From the NCBI RefSeq assembly GCF_023715105.1, contig NZ_JAMBNO010000012.1, positions 1 through 64,000 on the forward strand: DNA of 64,000 nucleotides. Direction: 5' to 3'. This stretch comes from Hydrogenophaga intermedia. GTDB lineage: Bacteria; Pseudomonadota; Gammaproteobacteria; Burkholderiales; Burkholderiaceae_C. This document shows, one piece after another, positions 10,355 to 20,510 of this stretch. Made by a program: the position numbers and the translations under genes. Each line of letters begins with the position of its first letter. Position 1 is the first letter of the stretch. Under the pieces are notes generated by a model that saw only the letters and a list, made by a program, of their open reading frames with translations, ran no database searches and was not told the DNA's origin.

Positions 10355-11977
10355 ATGAACAGCCACAGCGTCATACGCAATTCGTCCTCCTCGGTATCGC
10401 AAAAGCCGCCCAAGGACCCCGCCCCTCTCACGGACAGCAAATCGCTCGGGGGCGCGACAGGGGAGTTCAAGCCCGTGACGGCGGGTGAACCGCAAAAGCT
10501 TGAACAACCCAACGCATCCCATCTGCAGCCGTCGACGCAGGGACAAACGCTGCAAGAGCCAACCGCGACGGGGGTGGTCGCAGTGACCGCCGAGGGTGGC
10601 ACGCCCCCCGGGGGGTGCAACGATTTTGAATGGTCCACCGGTTCCTCAGGCGAGGGGGTGAACGAAACGGGTTCCGGGACCGAATCGGTGCCCGTCGCGC
10701 CGGAGAAACCTCAGCCAGAAAACGCTGCCCACGCCGACCAGAACCCGGCTGAAACGCCACTGCCCATTCCCACGGCTGCGACGCAGCAGCCCGATACACC
10801 CGACGCCAGCGACGACATCGACGAAGCATCGCTGGACACACCTCCCGTGGCCGCCGACGATTTGAAAGTCGCCAACGATAAGGTGGCCGAAAGCAGCGCG
10901 GCGCTGGAGGCGAACAAGAAGGCCATCGAGCAAGATACGAAGATGGTGGCCTTCATGGTCAACATGCAGAAGTTCGTCGACGGCCTGCTGACCCAATACC
11001 CCAAGCTGACGGCGGAGGATCTGGCGCCGTTGCGAGACCTTTTTCAGCACGCGCAGCAGGTATGTCAGCAGCGTCTGGATAACTCGATGGTGCGGGAGAA
11101 GACCCTCTCGGAGTCATTGCGGACGCATACGTTAGAGGCCATGCGCTTGTCTGAGCTTGCCCGGGGGGAGAAACCTTGTGACGCAAGCGGCGCAGCTCCG
11201 GGATCGCTACTGCCCGAGGACAAGCCACTGCGCAACGTCATCGACCAACTCAACGGCAATGACAAGCAAATTGTGGAGCAAGCCGTCGAATGTGCGCACA
11301 AGATCATTGACGTGCGGACTTCGCAAGCGGACTCGTCTGCCGTTCCGACTGTTCCTTCTGCGCCGAATTCATCAGACGAGGAGGCAGTCGTCGAACAACC
11401 ATTCAGTCACACCGGCGGTTCTGAAGTCGGCGCGGATCAGCAGGCGTTCAAGCTGCCCGACGACCAGCCGCGAGTGATACCACCGCTACCGGCGCCATCC
11501 GAAACAACCAATGAAGATGGCGTGGGCAAGGCGCCAAGTGGCGAGATCACCGGGCAGCCGCCCGAAGAAAAGAACGCCACGAAGATTCCCCTCCCCCAGC
11601 TCCCTGGAAGCGAGGCGTACAACGGTGTTCCCAAGGCTTTTCGGGAGAGGACCAAAGAGCCGGGGACGATGACAACCGAAGAAGTTTTGGACTATCTCGA
11701 TACAAACGCCCGAAAGATAAAACAGCGCCTGGATGCGGATATTGACCAATACCGTGCCGAGACAAAAGAACATCAAGAGAACATCGATCGGATGGACGAT
11801 GAGCGGCGTGCACAGCAACGCATATCCAGTGAACTCACTGGCGAAACGAACAAGCTCGTTGAGCGCTCGAACGAGCAATCTCAGCAAATCATGCAATCCA
11901 TGGGTTCGACTCCTTCGACGGACGTAAGCCCCGTACCCTCGAAATCTTCCATCGTCTCGCGCTTGTTTCGTAGGTGA
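10355..11977 (+). CDS. large Ser-rich coiled-coil protein, candidate type III secreted effector
   Basis: I do not recognise this 540-residue protein. The first 30 residues are rich in Ser, Pro, Lys and Thr and lack a Sec signal, as in type III secretion signals. Residues 30-160 are low-complexity and acidic, with Pro, Glu and Gly. Helical, coiled-coil-prone stretches lie at about 165-260 and 452-525, and the C-terminus ends in basic RLFRR. There are no membrane segments. The ATG at 10355 lies 28 bases after the chaperone-like gene; longer in-frame starts run into that gene. GC content falls to about 50-53% near the 3' end against about 67% around it, suggesting separate ancestry. A bidirectional terminator follows. 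Effector status is inferred only. Confidence 0.65.
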   Translation: MNSHSVIRNSSSSVSQKPPKDPAPLTDSKSLGGATGEFKPVTAGEPQKLEQPNASHLQPSTQGQTLQEPTATGVVAVTAEGGTPPGGCNDFEWSTGSSGEGVNETGSGTESVPVAPEKPQPENAAHADQNPAETPLPIPTAATQQPDTPDASDDIDEASLDTPPVAADDLKVANDKVAESSAALEANKKAIEQDTKMVAFMVNMQKFVDGLLTQYPKLTAEDLAPLRDLFQHAQQVCQQRLDNSMVREKTLSESLRTHTLEAMRLSELARGEKPCDASGAAPGSLLPEDKPLRNVIDQLNGNDKQIVEQAVECAHKIIDVRTSQADSSAVPTVPSAPNSSDEEAVVEQPFSHTGGSEVGADQQAFKLPDDQPRVIPPLPAPSETTNEDGVGKAPSGEITGQPPEEKNATKIPLPQLPGSEAYNGVPKAFRERTKEPGTMTTEEVLDYLDTNARKIKQRLDADIDQYRAETKEHQENIDRMDDERRAQQRISSELTGETNKLVERSNEQSQQIMQSMGSTPSTDVSPVPSKSSIVSRLFRR

Positions 11978-12011
11978 TCATGGGACATCACACTTAAGCG
12001 CCCAAGAGGAC

Positions 12012-12043
12012 AAAAGGGCGTCACCGCGAGGTGACGCCCTTTT
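12012..12043. terminator. bidirectional intrinsic terminator
   Basis: A 13-bp perfect stem with a six-base loop (AAAAGGGCGTCAC / GTGACGCCCTTTT) lies between the convergent coiled-coil gene (ends 11977) and acnB (ends 12081). The A tract on one side and T tract on the other give a U-run in both directions, so it can end both transcripts. Confidence 0.9.
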
Positions 12044-12080
12044 GCGTCCGTGGAGGTCGTGCGCGGTATTCGAGGAGCGG

Positions 12081-14681
12081 TCAGACCGCCACGCCCTTGG
12101 CCGCTTCCGCATACTCCTCGATCTGGTCAAAGTTCATGTAGCGGTACACGCTGGCGGCGTCCTGGTTGATGATGCCCATCTCGGCGTGGTACTCGGCCAC
12201 GGTGGGGATGCGGCCCAGCTTGGACGCGATGGCCGCCAGTTCGGCCGAGGCCAGGAACACGTTGGTGTTCTTGCCGAGGCGGTTGGGGAAGTTGCGGGTG
12301 CTGGTGCTCACCACGGTGGCGCCTTCGCGCACCTGGGCCTGGTTGCCCATGCACAGGCTGCAGCCGGGCATTTCGGTGCGCGCGCCGGCGGTGCCGAACG
12401 CGGCGTAGTGGCCTTCCTTGATCAGCTCGTTCTGGTCCATCTTGGTGGGCGGGGCCACCCAGAGCTTGACCGGGATGTCGCGCTGGCCGCCGAGCAGCTT
12501 GGCCGCGGCGCGGAAGTGGCCGATGTTGGTCATGCACGAGCCGATGAAGGCCTCGTCGATCTTGGTGCCCGCCACCTCGGACAGCAGCTTGGCGTCGTCC
12601 GGATCGTTGGGGCAGCAGAGCACGGGCTCTTTCAGCTCGTTGAGATCGATCTCGATGACGGCGGCGTACTCGGCGTCCTTGTCGGCCTCGAGCAGCTGCG
12701 GGTTGGCCAGCCAGGCTTCCACTTTCTCGATGCGGCGCGCCAATGTCTTCGCGTCGGCGTAACCGTCGGCGATCATGTTCTTCATGAGCACGACGTTCGA
12801 GGTGAGGTACTCGATGACGGGCTCTTTGTTGAGCTTGATCGTGCAGCCGGCAGCCGAGCGCTCGGCGCTGGCGTCGCTCAGCTCAAACGCCTGCTCCACC
12901 TTCAGGTCGGGCAGGCCTTCGATCTCGAGGATGCGGCCCGAGAAGATGTTCTTCTTGCCGGCCTTGGCCACGGTGAGCAGGCCGGCCTTGATGGCCGCGT
13001 AGGGAATGGCGTGCACCAGGTCGCGCAGCGTCACGCCGGGCTGCATCTGGCCCTTGAAGCGCACCAGCACGCTCTCGGGCATGTCCAGCGGCATCACGCC
13101 GGTGGCGGCACCGAAGGCCACAAGGCCCGAGCCCGCGGGGAAGCTGATGCCAATGGGGAAGCGCGTGTGGCTGTCGCCGCCGGTGCCCACGGTGTCGGGC
13201 AGCAGCAGGCGGTTGAGCCAGCTGTGGATCACGCCGTCGCCCGGGCGCAGGGCCACGCCGCCGCGGTTGCTGATGAAGGCCGGCAGCTCGCGGTGGGTCT
13301 TCACGTCCACCGGCTTGGGGTAGGCCGCGGTGTGGCAGAAGCTCTGCATCACCAGGTCGGCGCTGAAGCCCAGGCAGGCCAGGTCTTTCAGCTCGTCGCG
13401 GGTCATGGGGCCGGTGGTGTCCTGGCTGCCCACGGTCGTCATCTTCGGTTCGCAGTAGGTGCCGGGGCGCACGCCCTGGCCTTCGGGCAGGCCGACCGCG
13501 CGGCCCACCATTTTCTGCGCCAGCGTGAAGCCAGCCTTGGTGGCGGCCGGCGCCTGCGGCAGGCGGAACACCGTGCTGGCCGGCAGACCCAGGAATTCAC
13601 GCGCCTTGCCGGTGAGGCTGCGGCCAATGATGAGGTTGATGCGGCCGCCGGCGCGCACCTCGTCGAGCAGCACATCGCTCTTGAGCTTGAACTCGGCCAC
13701 GGTGGCGCCGCCCTTGGTGATCTTGCCGTCGTAGGGCAGCACCTCGATCACGTCGCCCATCTCGAGCTTGCTCACGTCCACCTCGATCGGCAGCGAGCCC
13801 GAGTCTTCCTGCGTGTTGAAGAAGATGGGCGCGATCTTGCCGCCCAGCGTGACACCGCCAAAGCGCTTGTTGGGCACAAAGGGGATGTCCTGGCCGGTGG
13901 CCCAGATCACCGAGTTGGTGGCCGATTTGCGCGAGGAGCCGGTGCCCACCACGTCGCCCACGTAGGCCACGAGGTGGCCCTTCTTCTTGAGGTCCTCGAT
14001 GAACTGCATCGGGCCGCGCTTGCCGTCTTCCTCGGGCTTGAACGCCGCGTCCGGGCGCGTGTTCTTGAGCATCGCCAGGTAGTGCAGCGGGATGTCGGGG
14101 CGGCTCCAGGCGTCGGGCGCGGGCGAGAGATCGTCGGTGTTGGTCTCACCGGGGACCTTGAAGACCGTGACGGTGATCGACTTCGGCACCTCCGGACGCG
14201 TGGTGAACCACTCGGCGTCGGCCCAGCTCTTCATCACCTCTTGTGCCTTGGCGTTACCGGCCTTGGCCTTGGCGGCCACGTCGTTGAAGAAGTCGAACAT
14301 CAGCAGCGTCTTCTTCAGCGCATCGGCGGCCACGCCCGCCACCTCGGCGTCGTCGAGCAGCTCGATCAGCGGGTGCACGTTGTAGCCGCCCACCATGGTG
14401 CCGAGCAGCTCGGTGGCCTTGGCCTTGCTGATCAAGCCGACCTTCAGGTCACCGTGCGCCACGGCCGCCAGGAAGCTGGCCTTGACCTTGGCCGCGTCGT
14501 CCACGCCCGGTGGCACACGGTGGGTGAGCAGGTCCAGCAGGAAGGCGTCCTCACCGGCGGGGGGCGACTTGATCAGCTCGATCAGGGCGGCCACCTGCTT
14601 CGCGTCGAGCGGCAGCGGCGGAATGCCCAGCGCGGCGCGTTCGGCGGCGTGGGCGCGGTAGTCGGCGAGGAAGGTGGACAT
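12081..14681 (-). CDS. acnB: bifunctional aconitate hydratase 2 / 2-methylisocitrate dehydratase AcnB
   Basis: This 866-residue [4Fe-4S] enzyme is the main TCA-cycle aconitase in many proteobacteria. The AcnB-specific order is seen: an N-terminal HEAT-like helical domain ([20 protein letters not shown] onward), the swivel domain with [12 protein letters not shown], then catalytic domains with [19 protein letters not shown]. The cluster cysteine motifs [12 protein letters not shown] and [11 protein letters not shown] complete it. The ATG at 14681 has GGAG seven bases upstream; a much longer in-frame extension crosses the lyase gene and is not used. It follows the CitE-like lyase by 32 bases, making mdh-lyase-acnB one probable transcript that ends at the terminator near 12012. 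Confidence 0.97.
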   Translation of the reverse strand: MSTFLADYRAHAAERAALGIPPLPLDAKQVAALIELIKSPPAGEDAFLLDLLTHRVPPGVDDAAKVKASFLAAVAHGDLKVGLISKAKATELLGTMVGGYNVHPLIELLDDAEVAGVAADALKKTLLMFDFFNDVAAKAKAGNAKAQEVMKSWADAEWFTTRPEVPKSITVTVFKVPGETNTDDLSPAPDAWSRPDIPLHYLAMLKNTRPDAAFKPEEDGKRGPMQFIEDLKKKGHLVAYVGDVVGTGSSRKSATNSVIWATGQDIPFVPNKRFGGVTLGGKIAPIFFNTQEDSGSLPIEVDVSKLEMGDVIEVLPYDGKITKGGATVAEFKLKSDVLLDEVRAGGRINLIIGRSLTGKAREFLGLPASTVFRLPQAPAATKAGFTLAQKMVGRAVGLPEGQGVRPGTYCEPKMTTVGSQDTTGPMTRDELKDLACLGFSADLVMQSFCHTAAYPKPVDVKTHRELPAFISNRGGVALRPGDGVIHSWLNRLLLPDTVGTGGDSHTRFPIGISFPAGSGLVAFGAATGVMPLDMPESVLVRFKGQMQPGVTLRDLVHAIPYAAIKAGLLTVAKAGKKNIFSGRILEIEGLPDLKVEQAFELSDASAERSAAGCTIKLNKEPVIEYLTSNVVLMKNMIADGYADAKTLARRIEKVEAWLANPQLLEADKDAEYAAVIEIDLNELKEPVLCCPNDPDDAKLLSEVAGTKIDEAFIGSCMTNIGHFRAAAKLLGGQRDIPVKLWVAPPTKMDQNELIKEGHYAAFGTAGARTEMPGCSLCMGNQAQVREGATVVSTSTRNFPNRLGKNTNVFLASAELAAIASKLGRIPTVAEYHAEMGIINQDAASVYRYMNFDQIEEYAEAAKGVAV

Positions 14682-14713
14682 GGTCTTCTCCAGACAGCGT
14701 GGGTGATTCGGGT

Positions 14714-15694
14714 TCAATGAAGGGCGAGCAGGCTCTGCACCGGTGCAGGCAGGCTGCGCCCGGTGCGGTGGGCGCGCTCGAGCACCTGCCAGTAGTAGCG
14801 GTAGCTCGCGCGGTCGTGCAATCGGCCGGCCACCTGCACCGGCGCCCAGGCCGCAGCAGCGGCGCGCTCGATGACGGTGGCGGCTTCGTCCACCTCGTCG
14901 GCCGCGGGCGCAAAGGCCGCGACGATGGGGCGGATCTGGTCGGGGTGGATGCTCCACATGCGGGTGAAGCCGAGTTCGTGCGCGGCGCGGCGTGCTGCGG
15001 CCTGCAGCGCGGCGGCGTCCTTGAACTCGGTGACGACGCCGTGCGCGGGCACCTTGCCGTGCGCGTGGCACGCGCTTGCGATCTCGAGCTTGGCGCGCAG
15101 CACCAGCGGGTGGCTGAACTGGCCTTGCGACGTCATGCCGGCAGACGGGATGGCACCGCCGTGGGCGGAGACAAAGTCCATCAGGCCGAAGCTCAGGCTC
15201 TGGATGCGCGGGTGGGCCGCGATGTCGAAAGCGCGGTGCACCGCAGCGGGCGATTCGATGAGCGCGTGAAGCGGCAGGTTGTGCGCGCCCGCGGCGTCGA
15301 GCAGCGCGGCCGCGCGCCCCACGTCGGCCACGGTCTCGACCTTGGGCAGCATCACATGGCACAGCCGTGCACCGGCACGGCGCACGATGTGTTCAATGTC
15401 GGCCTCGAACGCCGGGTGGTCGACCGCGTGCACGCGCACGGCGACGCGCGCACCGGCCGGGGCCGACAGCGCAAGTTCGGTGACCAACGCGGCGTGCTCG
15501 GCCTCGCCGCCCACCGGGGCGCCGTCCTCGCAATCGAGCGTGACGTCGAACACGCAGGCCCCGAACTCGGCGGTGAGTTCGGCCTGCAGCGCCAGGCTTT
15601 TGCGCATGCGCACCTCGACCCCGCTGTAGTGGTCACAGACCGGCAGCGCCATGGCGCCGGCCTGGGGCCCGAGCAGGATGGAACGTGGGTTCAC
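14714..15694 (-). CDS. HpcH/HpaI aldolase / citrate lyase beta-like CoA ester lyase
   Basis: This 326-residue TIM-barrel protein belongs to the CitE-like family, which cleaves or forms C-C bonds in acyl-CoA esters such as malyl-CoA or citramalyl-CoA. Visible family features are [13 protein letters not shown] (metal and substrate region), [25 protein letters not shown] and the late WSIHPDQI. I chose the GTG at 15694, which gives VNPRSILLG, a typical family start just after mdh stops (19-base gap); a clear ribosome binding site is not seen. Its placement between mdh and acnB suggests a role near malate or a CoA ester of the TCA cycle. The exact substrate cannot be told from sequence. Confidence 0.85.
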   Translation of the reverse strand: MNPRSILLGPQAGAMALPVCDHYSGVEVRMRKSLALQAELTAEFGACVFDVTLDCEDGAPVGGEAEHAALVTELALSAPAGARVAVRVHAVDHPAFEADIEHIVRRAGARLCHVMLPKVETVADVGRAAALLDAAGAHNLPLHALIESPAAVHRAFDIAAHPRIQSLSFGLMDFVSAHGGAIPSAGMTSQGQFSHPLVLRAKLEIASACHAHGKVPAHGVVTEFKDAAALQAAARRAAHELGFTRMWSIHPDQIRPIVAAFAPAADEVDEAATVIERAAAAAWAPVQVAGRLHDRASYRYYWQVLERAHRTGRSLPAPVQSLLALH

Positions 15695-15713
15695 GCGCAA
15701 GATGGTCCGGCGA

Positions 15714-16700
15714 TCAGAGCAGGTGCTTGACGCCGTCCTGCTCGGCAATCAGCTCGGCCAGGGTCTTGTCGATGCAGCCCTGGCTGAACTCGTCGATCGG
15801 CAGACCTTCAACGATCTTGTACCGGCCGCCTTCGCAGGTGACGGGGTAGCCGAACATGACGTCCTTGGGGATGCCGTATTCGCCGTTGGACGGGATGCCC
15901 ATGGTGACCCAGCCGCCGTTGGTGCCCAGGGCCCAGTCGCGCATGTGGTCGATCGCGGCGTTGGCGGCCGAGGCGGCGGATGACAGGCCGCGCGCTTCGA
16001 TGATGGCGGCGCCGCGCTTGCCCACGGTGGGCAGGAACACGTCCTTGTTCCAGGCGTGGTCGTTGATCATGTCCTTGACCGAGGCGCCGTCGATGGTGGC
16101 GAAGCGGTAGTCGGCGTACATGGTGGGGCTGTGGTTGCCCCACACGCCGAGCTTCTTGATCGACGCCACCGGCTTGCCGGTCTTGGCGGCAATCTGGCTG
16201 AGCGCGCGGTTGTGGTCCAGGCGCAGCATGGCGGTGAAGTTCTCGCGCTTGAGGTCGGGCGCGCTCTTCATGGCGATCCAGGCGTTGGTGTTGGCCGGGT
16301 TGCCCACCACGAGCACCTTCACGTCGCGGCTGGCCACGGCGTTGAGGGCCTTGCCCTGGCCGATGAAGATCTGGCCGTTGATGGACAGCAGCTCGGCGCG
16401 CTCCATACCGGCTTTGCGGGGCATCGAACCCACCAGCAGGGCGTAGTCGGTGTCCTTGAACGCCGTCATCGGGTCGCTGTGGGCTTCCATGCCGTGCAGC
16501 AGCGGGAAGGCGCAGTCTTCAAGTTCCATCATCACGCCCTTGAGCGCCTTCTGCGGGCCCTCCGCCGGCACTTCCAGCAGTTGCAGGATCACCGGCTGGT
16601 CCTTGCCGAGCATTTCGCCGGAGGCGATGCGAAACAGCAGGGCGTAGCCGATCTGGCCGGCGGCGCCGGTGACGGCGACGCGAACGGGCTTCTTGGTCAT
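15714..16700 (-). CDS. mdh: malate dehydrogenase
   Basis: This 328-residue NAD-dependent enzyme oxidises malate to oxaloacetate. The Rossmann motif [20 protein letters not shown] is at residues 11-30, and the catalytic region [16 protein letters not shown] contains the active-site His. The length and the [11 protein letters not shown]-terminal segment fit the LDH-like MDH type common in beta-proteobacteria. The ATG at 16700 is preceded by GGAG. It is the first gene of mdh-lyase-acnB and is divergent from a GntR regulator whose probable operator lies about 145 bases upstream, so it may be under that regulator's control. Confidence 0.97.
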   Translation of the reverse strand: MTKKPVRVAVTGAAGQIGYALLFRIASGEMLGKDQPVILQLLEVPAEGPQKALKGVMMELEDCAFPLLHGMEAHSDPMTAFKDTDYALLVGSMPRKAGMERAELLSINGQIFIGQGKALNAVASRDVKVLVVGNPANTNAWIAMKSAPDLKRENFTAMLRLDHNRALSQIAAKTGKPVASIKKLGVWGNHSPTMYADYRFATIDGASVKDMINDHAWNKDVFLPTVGKRGAAIIEARGLSSAASAANAAIDHMRDWALGTNGGWVTMGIPSNGEYGIPKDVMFGYPVTCEGGRYKIVEGLPIDEFSQGCIDKTLAELIAEQDGVKHLL

Positions 16701-16844
16701 GGTGGGAGCTCCAGGGATGGGTGTTGGAATGTGCAGAGACCGAGGCCGCGGGACCGGCACGCAGCGCCTGTTCAGCGGCGTTGGTCTGGGGTCGGGTCAG
16801 GTCGTGAGTGTACCCGCGTAAACCCTAGCCGGTCAATTTGTCTT

Positions 16845-16862
16845 ATGTCTTATATAAGATAT
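16845..16862. promoter_or_regulatory. GntR-type operator palindrome between mdh and gntR
   Basis: A perfect 12-base palindrome, TCTTATATAAGA, occupies 16848-16859, with the outer AT pairs at 16845-16846 and 16861-16862 extending symmetry. A second TCTTAT at 16841 forms a direct repeat. This AT-rich island stands out in high-GC sequence and sits directly before the GntR gene in the divergent region. Autoregulation and control of mdh are inferred. Confidence 0.65.
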
Positions 16863-16899
16863 GATTGCACCGCACGGCCAAGCCGCGACGAGCATTCCC

Positions 16900-17694
16900 A
16901 TGGCCACTCAACCCTCTTCATCCGAAGCCCCACCGGCGGGCGAAAGCGGCTTTGCCGTTGAGGCAGGCGCGCCCGCGTTCAGCCCGCTGTACCAGCAGAT
17001 CAAGGTGCTGATCCTGCGCAGCCTGCAGGCCGGCGAATGGAAGCCGGGCGACATGATCCCCAGCGAGCTCGAGCTGGCTGCCCGCTACCGCGTCAGTCAG
17101 GGCACCGTGCGCAAGGCGATCGACGAGCTCGCCACCGACAACCTCGTGGTGCGCCGCCAGGGCAAGGGCACCTTCGTGGCCACGCACGCCGAGCAGCACA
17201 TCCAGTTCCGCTTCCTGCGCCTGTTGCCCGATCAGGGCTCCCTCGAAGAGCAAGGACTGGCCGAGCGCCGCATCATCGACTGCAGGCGCCTGCGCGCCAG
17301 TGCCGAGGTGGCGCGCCAGCTCGGCCTGCGCACCGGCGATGGCGTGCTGCTGGTGCGCCGTGTGCTGGCTTTCGGCGGCACGCCGGCCATCCTCGAGGAG
17401 ATCTGGTTGCCCGGCGGCCCGTTCAAGGGCCTCACGCTCGACACCCTGGCCAGCGACAAGGGGCCGATGTATGCGCTGTTCGAGTCGCAGTTCGGCGTGC
17501 GGATGGTTCGCGCGGTGGAAAAGATCAAGGCCGTGAGCGCGGACGACGAAGCCGCCGGGCTGCTGGCGGTGACGCCTGGCCACCCCCTGCTGAGCGTGGA
17601 GCGCCTGGCCTACACCTACAACGACACACCGATGGAGCTGCGACGCGGCCTGTACCGCACCGATACGCGCCATTACCGCAATGAATTGAGCTGA
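16900..17694 (+). CDS. GntR-family (HutC/UTRA) transcriptional regulator
   Basis: This 264-residue regulator has an N-terminal winged helix at about residues 28-95 (PSELELAARYRVSQGTVRKA, then RRQGKGTFVA) and a C-terminal UTRA ligand-binding domain with GTPAILEEIWLPGG and LSVERLAYTYNDTPME. I prefer the ATG at 16900. An in-frame ATG at 16861 would overlap the AT-rich palindrome that looks like its own operator. It lies between divergent mdh and the downstream sdhCDAB-sdhE-gltA genes, so it is probably a TCA-cycle regulator. The ligand is unknown; a TCA intermediate is a reasonable guess. No further copy of the TCTTATATAAGA site was seen before sdhC. Confidence 0.92.
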   Translation: MATQPSSSEAPPAGESGFAVEAGAPAFSPLYQQIKVLILRSLQAGEWKPGDMIPSELELAARYRVSQGTVRKAIDELATDNLVVRRQGKGTFVATHAEQHIQFRFLRLLPDQGSLEEQGLAERRIIDCRRLRASAEVARQLGLRTGDGVLLVRRVLAFGGTPAILEEIWLPGGPFKGLTLDTLASDKGPMYALFESQFGVRMVRAVEKIKAVSADDEAAGLLAVTPGHPLLSVERLAYTYNDTPMELRRGLYRTDTRHYRNELS

Positions 17695-17864
17695 AGTCAG
17701 CGGCAACTGTGCGGGCCGTCGCAGCGCAATGCTCGGGCAAGACCCCGGGCGCGACACGATGGCGTGCTGCGTTGCAATAGAATTTGCCCGCTCCTGGCAC
17801 GAGTTACCAGCGAGTTACCAAGCCCCTCCCCCGCCCGAGCGCCTTTCCCACGAAAGCCCTTCCC

Positions 17865-18296
17865 ATGCCCGAGTTGACCACCAAGCGGCCCGAGTTCCGC
17901 AACATCAACGCGTTCAAGGACCTCACCACGTACCGGTTGCCCGCTGCCGGCTGGGTGTCGATCCTGCACCGCGTGAGCGGCCTGTTGATGTTCCTGCTGC
18001 TGCCCCTGATCGTGTGGCTGTTCGACACCTCGGTTTCGTCCGAGATTTCCTACGAGCGCTTTGTCGCCGCCTTTGCAGGTGGTCTGGGCTTCGTGCCTGC
18101 CTGGCTGCTCAAGCTGGTGGTGCTCGCGCTCATCTGGGCTTACCTGCACCACCTGATCGCCGGCGTGCGCCACCTCTGGATGGACGCCACGCATGCTGTC
18201 ACCAAGGAATTCGGCAAGTCGTCGGCCATCGTCACGCTGGTGCTGAGCATCGGCCTGACCGTGGTGCTGGGCGCCAAGCTGTTCGGCCTGTACTGA
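17865..18296 (+). CDS. sdhC: succinate dehydrogenase cytochrome b556 subunit
   Basis: This 143-residue protein is one of the two membrane anchors of complex II. It binds heme b and ubiquinone and passes electrons from SdhB to the quinone pool. The family signature is present: RPEFRNINAF near the N-terminus, then SILHRVSGLLMFLLLP (with conserved His, Arg and Ser) leading into the first of three membrane helices, and HHLIAGVRHLWMD in the second. The ATG at 17865 begins this conserved N-terminus. It starts 170 bases after gntR and is the first gene of sdhCDAB-sdhE-gltA. A TAGAAT at 17778-17783 might be a -10 element but has no good -35. Confidence 0.96.
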   Translation: MPELTTKRPEFRNINAFKDLTTYRLPAAGWVSILHRVSGLLMFLLLPLIVWLFDTSVSSEISYERFVAAFAGGLGFVPAWLLKLVVLALIWAYLHHLIAGVRHLWMDATHAVTKEFGKSSAIVTLVLSIGLTVVLGAKLFGLY

Positions 18297-18314
18297 TTCG
18301 CGAGGTCACCCACC

Positions 18315-18680
18315 ATGTCCGTCAACTACGGTTCCAAGCGCGTCGTCACCGGCGCCGGCTACGGCATGCGCGACTGGCTCGCGCAACGCATCACCGCCGC
18401 CCTCATGGCGCTGTTCACCCTCATCCTGCTGGCGCAGGTGCTTTTCAGCAGCGGGCCCATCGGCTACGACAACTGGTCCGCCATCTTCGCGCCGCAGTGG
18501 ATGAAGGCGCTCACCTTCGCGATGTTCTTCGCCTTGACCTACCACGTGTGGGTCGGCGTGCGCGACATCTGGATGGATTACGTCAAGCCCGCCGCGCTGC
18601 GCCTCGTGCTGCACGTGTTCACCATCGTCTGGCTGCTCGCCTGCCTGGGCTGGGCGGTCCAAGTTCTCTGGAGAGTCTGA
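18315..18680 (+). CDS. sdhD: succinate dehydrogenase membrane anchor subunit
   Basis: This 121-residue, three-helix membrane protein is the second anchor of succinate dehydrogenase. The first conserved piece is [20 protein letters not shown], and the helix with [17 protein letters not shown] supplies the likely heme-ligating His and the quinone-site residues. Its short length is typical of beta-proteobacterial SdhD. It begins 18 bases after sdhC and ends 4 bases before sdhA, so it is co-translated with the complex II genes. Confidence 0.95.
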   Translation: MSVNYGSKRVVTGAGYGMRDWLAQRITAALMALFTLILLAQVLFSSGPIGYDNWSAIFAPQWMKALTFAMFFALTYHVWVGVRDIWMDYVKPAALRLVLHVFTIVWLLACLGWAVQVLWRV

Positions 18681-18684
18681 CGCC

Positions 18685-20490
18685 ATGTCCGCCAACGCAT
18701 CCCTTCCCAAGCGACAGTTCGACGTCGTCATCGTTGGAGCCGGCGGCTCCGGCATGCGAGCGTCGCTGCAACTGGCGCGCGCCGGCCTCAAGGTGGCCGT
18801 GCTGTCCAAGGTCTTCCCCACCCGCTCGCACACCGTGGCCGCTCAGGGTGGCATCGGTGCCTCGCTCGGCAACATGAGCGAGGACAACTGGCACTACCAC
18901 TTCTACGACACCATCAAGGGCTCCGACTGGCTCGGTGACCAGGACGCCATCGAATTCATGTGCCGCGAAGCACCCAAGGTGGTGTACGAGCTCGAGCACA
19001 TGGGCATGCCGTTCGACCGCAACCCCGACGGCACGATTTACCAGCGCCCCTTCGGCGGCCACACCGCCAACTACGGCGAGAAGGCCGTGCCGCGCGCCTG
19101 CGCCGCAGCCGACCGCACCGGCCACGCCATGCTGCACACGCTGTACCAGCAGAACGTGGCGGCGCGCACCACCTTCTTCGTCGAGTGGATGGCGCTCGAC
19201 CTGGTGCGCGACGCCGAGGGTGACGTGGTGGGCGTGACCGCCCTCGAGATGGAGACCGGCGAGGTCTACATGCTCGAGGCCAAGACGACGCTGCTGGCCA
19301 CCGGCGGCGCCGGCCGCATCTTTGCGGCCTCCACCAACGCCTTCATCAACACCGGCGATGGCCTCGGCATGGCCGCGCGCGCGGGCATCCCGCTGCAGGA
19401 CATGGAGTTCTGGCAGTTCCACCCCACCGGCGTGGCCGGCGCGGGCGTGCTGCTCACGGAAGGCTGCCGCGGTGAAGGCGCCTTCCTCGTCAACAGCGAG
19501 GGCGAGCGCTTCATGGAGCGCTACGCCCCCACGCTGAAAGACCTGGCGCCGCGCGACTTCGTCTCGCGCTGCATGGACCAGGAAATCAAGGAAGGCCGTG
19601 GCTGTGGTCCCAACAAGGACTACGTGATGCTGAACTTCAGCTATCTCAGCGCCGACACCATCCACAAGCGCCTGCCCTCGGTGTACGAGATCGGCGTGAA
19701 CTTCGCCAACGTCGACATCACGCGCGAGCCGATTCCCGTGGTGCCCACCATTCACTACCAGATGGGTGGCATCCCGACCAACATCAACGGCCAGGTCGTC
19801 GTGCCCGATGGTGCGGGTGGCCAGAAGGTGGTCAACGGCTTGTACGCGGTGGGTGAGTGCTCCTGCGTGAGCGTGCACGGCGCCAACCGCCTGGGCACCA
19901 ACTCCCTGCTCGACCTGCTGGTGTTCGGCCGTGCGGCCGGCAACCACATCGTGCAGTACAACGACAAGAACAAGACCCACAAGCCCGTGCCCAAGGACGG
20001 CGCCGATCTCACGCTCGCCCGCCTGGCGCGTCTGGACGGCACCACCAGCGGCGAATACGCACAGAACGTCGCCAACGACATCCGCTCGGCCATGCAGCAG
20101 CACGCGGGCGTGTTCCGCACCCAGGCCGGCATGGACGAGGGCGTGGCCAAGATCAACGCCCTGCGCGATCGCGTGGGCAAGATCGAGCTCAAGGACAAGT
20201 CCAAGGTGTTCAACACCGCACGCATCGAGGCGCTGGAGGTCGAGAACCTGATCGAGTGCGCCCAGGCCACCATGACCTCGGCCGCTGCCCGCCGCGAATG
20301 CCGCGGTGCACACACCGTCTACGACTATGAGCGTCCGGCCGACGACCCGCAGTTCCCGCTCGGCCGCAACGACGCCGAGTGGATGAAGCACACCCTGTGG
20401 CACAGCGCGAACAACTCGCTGACCTACAAGCCGGTGAACCTCAAGCCGCTGACCGTCGAGTCCGTGCCGCCCAAAGTCCGCACGTTCTGA
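18685..20490 (+). CDS. sdhA: succinate dehydrogenase flavoprotein subunit
   Basis: This 601-residue catalytic subunit oxidises succinate to fumarate using covalent FAD on the cytoplasmic face of complex II. The FAD dinucleotide motif [17 protein letters not shown] is at residues 18-34. His49 in [14 protein letters not shown] is the expected FAD-linked histidine. The substrate region includes [20 protein letters not shown] and [14 protein letters not shown]. The C-terminal end [13 protein letters not shown] is typical. SdhE, which helps attach FAD in relatives, is encoded two genes downstream. Confidence 0.98.
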   Translation: MSANASLPKRQFDVVIVGAGGSGMRASLQLARAGLKVAVLSKVFPTRSHTVAAQGGIGASLGNMSEDNWHYHFYDTIKGSDWLGDQDAIEFMCREAPKVVYELEHMGMPFDRNPDGTIYQRPFGGHTANYGEKAVPRACAAADRTGHAMLHTLYQQNVAARTTFFVEWMALDLVRDAEGDVVGVTALEMETGEVYMLEAKTTLLATGGAGRIFAASTNAFINTGDGLGMAARAGIPLQDMEFWQFHPTGVAGAGVLLTEGCRGEGAFLVNSEGERFMERYAPTLKDLAPRDFVSRCMDQEIKEGRGCGPNKDYVMLNFSYLSADTIHKRLPSVYEIGVNFANVDITREPIPVVPTIHYQMGGIPTNINGQVVVPDGAGGQKVVNGLYAVGECSCVSVHGANRLGTNSLLDLLVFGRAAGNHIVQYNDKNKTHKPVPKDGADLTLARLARLDGTTSGEYAQNVANDIRSAMQQHAGVFRTQAGMDEGVAKINALRDRVGKIELKDKSKVFNTARIEALEVENLIECAQATMTSAAARRECRGAHTVYDYERPADDPQFPLGRNDAEWMKHTLWHSANNSLTYKPVNLKPLTVESVPPKVRTF

Positions 20491-20510
20491 GCCTTCTCAC
20501 GGAGACCCCC

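Noticed and set aside
12042-14720. 892-residue plus-strand ORF opposite acnB
   Set aside because: Antisense shadow of acnB with low-complexity composition and no motif; it starts inside the terminator stem region.
15694-15748. Longer start for the CitE-like lyase at 15748
   Set aside because: It would overlap the end of mdh and adds residues unlike the family; the GTG at 15694 gives the expected N-terminus.
17778-17783. TAGAAT as the sdhC promoter -10
   Set aside because: No acceptable -35 at 16-18 bases; kept only as a remark in the sdhC entry.
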